Shown: one piece after another, positions 25,240 through 32,500 of the stretch
Position numbering within the stretch: position 1 is the first letter of the stretch
Layout of the letters: each line of letters opens with the position of its first letter
Source of the DNA: Pseudogulbenkiania sp. MAI-1
GTDB taxonomy: Bacteria; Pseudomonadota; Gammaproteobacteria; Burkholderiales; Chromobacteriaceae
Assembly: GCF_000527175.1 (NCBI RefSeq)
Contig: NZ_AZUR01000001.1
Span: 4,120,001 to 4,152,500 of the forward strand
Direction of reading: 5' to 3'
DNA length: 32,500 nt
Translations under genes and position numbers: made by a program
The notes under the pieces: generated by a model
What the model saw: only the letters and a program-made list of their open reading frames with translations
The model's database searches: none
Told to the model about the DNA's origin: nothing

Positions 25240-25580
25240 TCGGCTTGCCGGCCGGAACCCGGGTCTGGCTTGCCGCCGGCGTGACCGACATGCGCCGTGG
25301 CTTTGACGGCTTGGCCGCCATCGTCCAGAGCACACTCGAACTGGATCCGTTCTCCGGCCATGTGTTCGTCTTCCGTGGCCGACGTGGCGACCGCATCAAG
25401 CTGTTGTGGTGGAGCGGCGATGGCCTGTGCCTGCTAGCGAAGCGCTTGGAACAGGGCCGCTTCGTCTGGCCCAGTGCCGACCGCGGCAGCGTGTCACTGA
25501 CCACCGCCCAGCTGTCGATGCTGCTGGAAGGCATCGACTGGCGCCGTCCCCAGCGCACCTGGACCCCCACCAGCGTTTGA
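25236..25580 (+). CDS. tnpB: IS66 accessory protein TnpB (Orf2)
   Basis: A 114-residue protein matching the IS66 Orf2 family: MIGLPAGTRVWLAAGVTDMRRGFDGLAAIVQ, DPFSGHVFVFRGRRGDRIKLLWWSGDGLCLLAKRLEQGRFVWP. Family length is about 115, so it is complete. This TnpB is unrelated to the IS200/IS605 RNA-guided nuclease of the same name. ATG 25236 overlaps the tnpA stop codon. Confidence 0.95.
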   Translation: MIGLPAGTRVWLAAGVTDMRRGFDGLAAIVQSTLELDPFSGHVFVFRGRRGDRIKLLWWSGDGLCLLAKRLEQGRFVWPSADRGSVSLTTAQLSMLLEGIDWRRPQRTWTPTSV

Positions 25581-27123
25581 GTTTCATCCCCCTATGTTCC
25601 CCCTCGGTCAGCCTGCGTACAATGACAGCATGCTGACCGCTACCTCTCTCCCCGACGATATCGACGCCCTCAAGGCGTTGGTGTTGTCCATGACGGAGAC
25701 GGTTCAGCAACTGGAAGCCACGGTGACCAGCCGCACCCACGAGATCGAACGCCTCAAGCTGTTGATCGCCAAACTGCAGCGTATGCAGTTTGGCCGCCAC
25801 TCCGAGAAGCTCGGGCGTCAGATCGAGCAACTGCAGTTGGAGCTGGAAGAACTGCAAACGGCCGAAGCGGAGCAAGCACCCGTTGCTCCCTCCGGTACCG
25901 AAGCACCGGCACGCCGACATCCGGTCCGCCGTCCGTTGCCGGATCATCTGCCACGCGATATCCAGGCCCATCAACCGGCCGAGCCGGCCTGCCCGGACTG
26001 CGGTGGGGTCTGGCGCCAACTGGGCGAAGACGTATCGGAAGTACTGGAGTATGTCCCGGCCCGCTTCCGCGTCATCCGCCATGTGCGCCCGAAATACACC
26101 TGTTCCTGCTGTGACCGCATGGTGCAAGCCCCGGCCCCGAGCCGCCCGCTGGCGCGCAGCTTTGCCGGCCCGGGTCTGCTGGCGCATGTGCTGGTCGCGA
26201 AGTTCTGCGACCACCTTCCGCTGTATCGGCAGAGCCAGATCTACGTCCGCGAAGGGGTGGAGCTGGACGACAGCACGCTGGCCGATTGGGTCGGGGGAAG
26301 CAGCCGGCTGTTGCGTCCCTTGGTCGACGCGCTGCGTCAGCATGTGCTGAGTGCCGGTAAACTGCACGCCGACGACACCCCGGTCCCGGTGCTGGCGCCC
26401 GGTAAAGGCCGCACCAAGAGCGGCCGGTTGTGGACCTATGTCCGCGATGACCGTCCCGCCGCCGATGAGACGCCCCCCGCGGTCTGGTTCAGCTACTCGC
26501 CGGATCGCAAAGGCGAGCACCCGCAGGCGCATCTGAAAGACTTCACCGGCATCCTGCAGGCCGACGGCTACGCCGGCTTTGGTCAGCTGTACGACACCGG
26601 CCGGATTCAGGAAGCCGCGTGCTGGGCGCATGTCCGGCGCAAATTCTATGATTTGCACGTTGCCCGCCCTTCGACCGTGACGCAAACGGCCTTGGAACAG
26701 ATCGCTGCGCTGTATGGGATCGAAGCGGCCATCCGAGGTAGCCCGCCGGCAGAACGGCGGGCAGTCCGCCAAGCTCGCAGCCGCCCCCGACTGCTGCAAC
26801 TCCATCGCTGGCTAAACGATCAACTTGGCAAACTCTCCCGTAAATCCGAGACGACGGCGGCGATCCAGTATGCGCTGAATCGGTGGGAAGCGTTGGTACG
26901 CTACACGGAAGATGGGCGGATCGAGATCGACAACAATGCTGCCGAGCGCGCCTTGCGTGGAGTGGCCTTAGGTCGGAAGAACTTCCTGTTTCTGGGCTCG
27001 GATGCCGGCGGAGAACGTGCCGCCGCGATCTACAGCCTGATCGGTAGTGCCAAACTGAACGGTCTCGACCCGGAGGCGTATCTGCGCCATGTACTGGGTG
27101 TCATTGCCGATTACCCGGTGAAC

Positions 27124-27128
27124 CAGGT
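27124..27128 (+). repeat. IS21 target-site duplication, left copy
   Basis: CAGGT before the IS21 left end; the second copy is at 29325-29329. Removing IS21 and one copy restores the tnpC frame exactly. Confidence 0.93.
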
Positions 27129-27180
27129 TGTCAAGCGACACGAGGATTTGACCCCCTGGCGACATCTGGAATTGACCCCC
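27129..27180 (-). repeat. IS21 terminal repeats, istB-side end
   Basis: Two tandem copies, 27129-27156 and 27157-27180, each ending TTGACCCCC and containing GCGACA. Confidence 0.88.
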
Positions 27181-27188
27181 AGGGTTAA

Positions 27189-27974
27189 TCAACTAGTTGA
27201 TGTAATCGGTTCGGCCGTCGCCTTCTGCAGCAGGCCGCTCCGTCGTTTGTCGCGTAGCCGGTAACTATCTCCCCGGATCGTGACCACCTGGCTGTGATGC
27301 AGCAGCCGATCCAGGATGGCCGTTGCCGCCACTGCGTCACCAAACACTTGGCCCCATTCCCCCACCGGGCGGTTGCTGGTGATCAGTAGGCTTGCCCGCT
27401 CATAGCGCCGCGAGACCAGCTGGAAGAACAGGTGCGCTGCCGCCGGTTCCAGCGGCAGGTAGCCCAATTCATCGACGATCAGCAGCTTGGGTTTCGATAG
27501 CTGCAACAGCTTCTCCTCCAAGCGCCCATCGGCATGCGCCTTCGTCAGTCCAGCCATCAGCGATGCAGCAGAACTGAACAGCACCGTGTAACCCCGTTCT
27601 ACCGCCTCACGCCCGAGTGCTACCGCCAAATGCGTCTTGCCGACTCCGGGCGGTCCCAGCAGCAACAACGCTTGACCGTGGCCAATCCAGCGCCCGGTGG
27701 CCAAATCCCGGACCTGGCCGGGATCAATCGACGGCTGCGCATCGAAGTCGAAGCCCTCCAGCGTGCGTACACAGGGGAATCGAGCCAGCTTCATCCCCAT
27801 CTGGATGCGTCGCGTATCGCGCCGGGCCACCTCTCGCTCGGCCAGGAACAGCAGCGCTTCGCGCAGTGTCATTTGGGCACGGCTCGCTTCGTCCAGCAGG
27901 CTATCCAGCTGATCCCGGATCGCCGTCAAGTGCAGCCGGGTCAACAGTTCTTCCAGTCGGTCGGGTTCGATCAT
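27189..27974 (-). CDS. istB: IS21 helper ATPase IstB
   Basis: A 261-residue AAA+ ATPase related to DnaA/DnaC. Walker A LLGPPGVGKTHLA (Lys113), Walker B LLIVDELGYLPLE, sensor-1 LITSNRP and the N-terminal helical domain (RLEELLTRLHLTAIRDQL) are present. IstB selects and remodels target DNA and stimulates IstA. ATG 27974 overlaps the istA stop by one base; a GTG one codon upstream (27977) is an alternative. GGAGG sits before it inside istA. The family length is about 250, so it is complete. Confidence 0.95.
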   Translation of the reverse strand: MIEPDRLEELLTRLHLTAIRDQLDSLLDEASRAQMTLREALLFLAEREVARRDTRRIQMGMKLARFPCVRTLEGFDFDAQPSIDPGQVRDLATGRWIGHGQALLLLGPPGVGKTHLAVALGREAVERGYTVLFSSAASLMAGLTKAHADGRLEEKLLQLSKPKLLIVDELGYLPLEPAAAHLFFQLVSRRYERASLLITSNRPVGEWGQVFGDAVAATAILDRLLHHSQVVTIRGDSYRLRDKRRSGLLQKATAEPITSTS

Positions 27975-29191
27975 CACCAGCCCCCTCCGACCAATTCCTC
28001 ATACTCTGCCAGCGGGCGCAGCAAAGCGCCGCCGTGTGGCGGGACCGGCTCGGATAGCGGCGGCACGACCCCAAGCAGATGGGCGCGGTCAATTTGCCGT
28101 CCGCGACTGCCGGCCAACTCGGCGTGATGCGCTACTTCCTGGCCGGCGTAATGGACCGTCACCGTGCCTGCTCGTACAACGACCGTGACCATCTCGCCGA
28201 TCAGCCGCCAGGGCACGCTGTAGGCATTAGTATCGAGCTCGACACAGCCTTCGGCATTGACGCGACGGATCAGCTCCCGCACTTGCAGGAACGGCACTAT
28301 GCCGGCAACAGGACGCAGATGCGGACGTTCGCCGTCGAACCGCTCCTTGGGCGCCATGCCGGTCGTCCCGTGGATGCGGGTATCGGCCACCTCCCGCTGC
28401 CAGCGGGTCAAGTGAGCCTCCAATGCGGCCCAGCTCTCGAATGTGTAACCGGCGATAGCATTCTTCTTCACATAGCCAACGCCGTTCTCGGTCTTGCCCT
28501 TGGTGCGCGCACGGAACGGCGCGCAGGCCTTCACGCGCACATCCCAATGCCGGCAGAACGCCTCGAAGCGGCTGTTGAAGCGGACCTGCCGGGTCTGCAT
28601 GTCGTGCTCGACCACGAGGGCCTTGGCGTTATCGATCAGCAGAGTCTGCACCCGTCCACCGAAGTGCTCGAACGCCGCTTCGATACCGCCAAACCAAGCA
28701 CTCTGCCGTTCGTGACGGAATGGGCAAACAAAGCCACGGCGCGAGTAGCCAAGCGTCGCCACGAACAGGTACACACGCACCAGTTCGCCACCGATCTGGA
28801 TGCGCACTTGGCCGAAGTCGATCTGCATCTGCTCGCCAGGAGCAGTCTCGAACCGGATCGTCGCTCGCCGGCTGGCTTCAAGCTCCTGCCGATATGGCCG
28901 GCAGGCGCGTTCAACGGTGCGCAGGCTGGTGGCAATACCGTGTTCCTTAGCCAGTAGCTGACGCACCACGTCGCAGTTGCCCTTGTGCGTTAGAAACTGC
29001 TCACGTAGCCAGGCCTCGTGCCCGGTGAGCACGCCGCTGCGTTGCGGCTGCTGGTATGGCACCGGGCCGCCGGCACGCAAATAGTGCCGCACGGTATTTC
29101 GGGCGATTCCCAGCGTCTTGGCAATCCGCTTCGCCCCCCAGCCGGATTGCCCCAGTCGAACGATTGCCGTTACTGCTTCCGGCTCCAACAT
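27974..29191 (-). CDS. istA: IS21 transposase IstA
   Basis: A 405-residue DDE transposase from ATG 29191. The N-terminal HTH (EAVTAIVRLGQSGWGAKRIAKTLGIARNTVRHYL) binds the terminal repeats. The catalytic core has QIDFGQ (Asp125), LLIDNAKAL (Asp187) and KGKTENGVGYVKKNA (Glu235), and a beta-barrel C-terminus follows (VELDTNAYSVPWRLIGEMVTVVVRAG). An in-frame TTG at 29272 would add 27 residues reaching the edge of the terminal repeats; the choice of 29191 is based on where the HTH begins. It is coupled to istB by overlapping stop and start codons. Confidence 0.93.
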   Translation of the reverse strand: MLEPEAVTAIVRLGQSGWGAKRIAKTLGIARNTVRHYLRAGGPVPYQQPQRSGVLTGHEAWLREQFLTHKGNCDVVRQLLAKEHGIATSLRTVERACRPYRQELEASRRATIRFETAPGEQMQIDFGQVRIQIGGELVRVYLFVATLGYSRRGFVCPFRHERQSAWFGGIEAAFEHFGGRVQTLLIDNAKALVVEHDMQTRQVRFNSRFEAFCRHWDVRVKACAPFRARTKGKTENGVGYVKKNAIAGYTFESWAALEAHLTRWQREVADTRIHGTTGMAPKERFDGERPHLRPVAGIVPFLQVRELIRRVNAEGCVELDTNAYSVPWRLIGEMVTVVVRAGTVTVHYAGQEVAHHAELAGSRGRQIDRAHLLGVVPPLSEPVPPHGGALLRPLAEYEELVGGGW

Positions 29192-29272
29192 CTCCCGTAC
29201 TCCACAAACCTCACGGGGTACAGGATGACTCGCTGAATACTGCGTTTCCAACGACTGCCTCCTTGCAAACAA

Positions 29273-29324
29273 GGGGGTCAGTTCTTCGTGTCGCTAGGGG
29301 GTCAATTTACGATGTCGCCTGACA
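29273..29324 (-). repeat. IS21 terminal repeats, istA-side end
   Basis: Read on the minus strand, two tandem copies (29324-29297 and 29296-29273), each ending TGACCCCC and containing GCGACA, mirror the istB-side end. Confidence 0.88.
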
Positions 29325-29329
29325 CAGGT
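29325..29329 (+). repeat. IS21 target-site duplication, right copy
   Basis: CAGGT, identical to 27124-27128. The tnpC frame resumes right after it. Confidence 0.93.
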
Positions 29330-29430
29330 AGCCGACCTGCTGCCCTGGAACCTCAAGCTGGACGTCCCCACCAGTTAGCCATTGCCTTCGCGGCAAATCC
29401 TCTCCCAACACAGTTCATTCGGCCCGGAAA

Positions 29431-29453
29431 GACGGTGCTGACCGGGGCGTTAC
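29431..29453 (+). repeat. IS66 right terminal inverted repeat
   Basis: Ends GGGGCGTTAC at 29453; inverted partner of 24774-24796. It lies 52 bp after the restored tnpC stop codon. Confidence 0.92.
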
Positions 29454-29461
29454 AGTTGCCC
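29454..29461 (+). repeat. IS66 target-site duplication, right copy
   Basis: AGTTGCCC, identical to 24766-24773 and directly abutting the right inverted repeat. Confidence 0.95.
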
Positions 29462-29648
29462 AACAGCGCATGCCAAGAGAACCTGAGTATCTCGAAGCCA
29501 CACAAATGCGGCGGCTGTGCCCGCTGGTCAGGCATTGCTAGGGCCCTACCCCACATCATGGACCGGCATTCCTTTTCATTGCTGGCAGGTAGGGGGAGGT
29601 ACAACCACTAGGGACAACAAGGATGAACAAGCTTCGGCAGCGCCAAAG
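29462..29648. other. Intergenic DNA between IS66 and the rRNA operon
   Basis: About 190 bp with no convincing open frame, hairpin or known RNA. Before the IS66 insertion this was continuous with the 29-bp stretch after the murA terminator. Its base composition is lower in GC than the neighbouring genes. Confidence 0.5.
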
Positions 29649-29680
29649 CAAAAAGCCCAGACCGTAAGGTCTGGGCTCTT
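29649..29680 (-). terminator. rRNA operon terminator
   Basis: Read on the minus strand, AGCCCAGACC (29677-29668), TTAC loop, GGTCTGGGCT (29663-29654), then a T-run through about 29650. It lies 11-14 bp beyond the 5S 3' end. Confidence 0.9.
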
Positions 29681-29690
29681 CTCAAGGGGA

Positions 29691-29806
29691 GTCTGGCGGT
29701 GTCCTACTTTCACACGGCAAGGCCGCACTATCATCGGCGCTAAGGCGTTTCACGGTCCTGTTCGGGATGGGAAGGAGTGGGACCACCTCGCTAAGGCCGC
29801 CAGACA
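29691..29806 (-). rRNA. rrf: 5S ribosomal RNA
   Basis: About 116 nt. On the minus strand the 5' end GTCTGGCGG pairs with the 3' end CCGCCAGAC. Internal landmarks are GTGGTCCCAC, CCCGAACAGGACCGTGAAAC and GCCGATGATAGTG, which match betaproteobacterial 5S. The exact ends are estimated from the terminal helix. Confidence 0.93.
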
Positions 29807-29917
29807 TAAACTGTCAACAAACTGGAAGAAGCCTGGAAGCCTGTCAGCTTCCATTTCGAATTTGGGTAATCGATCGTACGTCGCACACTTCACCGCGTGG
29901 CCCAAGCCACTCAAATG
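29807..29917 (-). other. 23S-5S internal transcribed spacer
   Basis: About 110 bp between 23S and 5S. There is no tRNA gene in it. It includes short self-complementary stretches that may be RNase processing stems (for example the GTGGCTTGGGCCAC segment, minus strand). Confidence 0.7.

Positions 29918-32500
<2,583 letters not shown>

Larger units (their letters stand above)
27129..29324 (-). mobile_element. IS21-family insertion sequence, intact
   Basis: A 2196-bp element with istA and istB on the minus strand, the two-gene IS21 layout, bounded by 5-bp duplications CAGGT. Each end starts TGTCA and carries two tandem copies of a 24-28 bp repeat of the form GCGACA, variable bases, TGACCCCC, at 27129-27180 and 29273-29324. 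Multiple terminal repeats of this kind bind IstA in IS21 elements. The two ends match over most positions, and both genes are open, so the element may be active. Confidence 0.95.
25630..29378 (+). pseudogene. tnpC: IS66 transposase TnpC, split by IS21 near its 3' end
   Basis: Coding runs from ATG 25630 to 27128, then is broken by IS21 (27129-29324 plus a 5-bp duplication) and resumes at 29330 to TAG 29376-29378. Joined, it gives 515 residues, normal for IS66. It has an N-terminal coiled coil (10-82), a zinc-finger-like region with Cys121/Cys124 and Cys158/160/161, and a DDE domain with HADDTPV (245-251), LQADGYAGF (309-317) and IDNNAAERAL (433-442, Glu439). The split removes only the last 15 residues (ADLLPWNLKLDVPTS). 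The uninterrupted reading frame continues into IS21 to 27264, making a 544-residue chimera with all catalytic residues. Whether the chimera is active is unknown, so pseudogene is a cautious call. Confidence 0.9.
24774..29453 (+). mobile_element. IS66-family insertion sequence, interrupted by an IS21-family element
   Basis: The element has the three-gene IS66 layout tnpA-tnpB-tnpC on the plus strand, 23-bp terminal inverted repeats and a perfect 8-bp target duplication. Left end 24774-24796 starts GTAAGCATCCGGTCAGCACC; right end 29431-29453 read inward starts GTAACGCCCCGGTCAGCACC. The repeats match at 19 of 23 positions, differing only at positions 5-8. Total length is 4680 bp, of which 2196 bp is the nested IS21 and 5 bp its duplication, leaving an original element of about 2479 bp, normal for IS66. 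It inserted between the murA terminator and the terminator of the rRNA operon, a gap free of genes. Confidence 0.95.

Noticed and set aside
27129..27264. Extra C-terminal domain of TnpC
   Set aside because: These residues are encoded by the IS21 end and by the antisense strand of istB; removing IS21 and one CAGGT restores the normal TnpC end.
24774..29453. Passenger gene, toxin-antitoxin or defence gene inside the mobile region
   Set aside because: All coding space is taken by tnpA, tnpB, tnpC, istA and istB; no extra gene fits.

Overview
The window looks like chromosome of a high-GC betaproteobacterium, most likely Neisseriales (Chromobacteriaceae-like). This rests on the ArgJ N-terminus, the dapC-dapD pair, the mla-(ABC exporter)-ibaG-murA gene order and betaproteobacterium-like 5S/23S rRNA. 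The taxon is inferred from protein character, not from a search.

Layout. Positions 1-2000 hold the start of argJ and recQ on the minus strand. Positions 2225-7014 hold a lipoprotein, an orphan ParA-type ATPase, and a two-component pair on the plus strand. The pair is a membrane CHASE/PAS histidine kinase followed, with a 29-nt overlap, by a response regulator fused to an RsbW-like ATPase domain. comEC (minus) overlaps the regulator gene tail to tail. Next come rsmJ and a hotdog thioesterase. Then there is a small accessory module: a shortened, atypical cytochrome P450 translationally coupled to an ABM-domain monooxygenase, divergent from an ArsR-type regulator. slyX follows, then an arsR-arsI organoarsenical module divergent from dapC-dapD (lysine/meso-DAP synthesis).

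Positions 16776-24684 are an envelope supercluster on the plus strand. A complete phospholipid-transport set mlaF-E-D-C-B-A is followed by a TetR-type regulator, an ABC-2 exporter pair (YadG/YadH type), ibaG (BolA family) and murA, closed by a strong terminator. Lipid asymmetry, export and peptidoglycan precursor synthesis are therefore linked in one block.

Positions 24774-29453 are a nested mobile element. A complete IS66-family element (23-bp imperfect inverted repeats, 8-bp target duplication AGTTGCCC) carries tnpA, tnpB and tnpC. Its tnpC is split near the 3' end by an intact IS21-family element (istA-istB, double terminal repeats, 5-bp duplication CAGGT). Both insertions can be read to the base and the ancestral sequence can be reconstructed. 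Beyond it lies the distal end of an rRNA operon on the minus strand: terminator, 5S, spacer, and about 2.6 kb of 23S running off the window.

The least explained parts are the P450/ABM/ArsR module, the ParA-kinase-REC/ATPase signalling group, and palindromes in the mla and arsR promoter regions. I found no CRISPR array, tRNA, prophage or obvious defence system.
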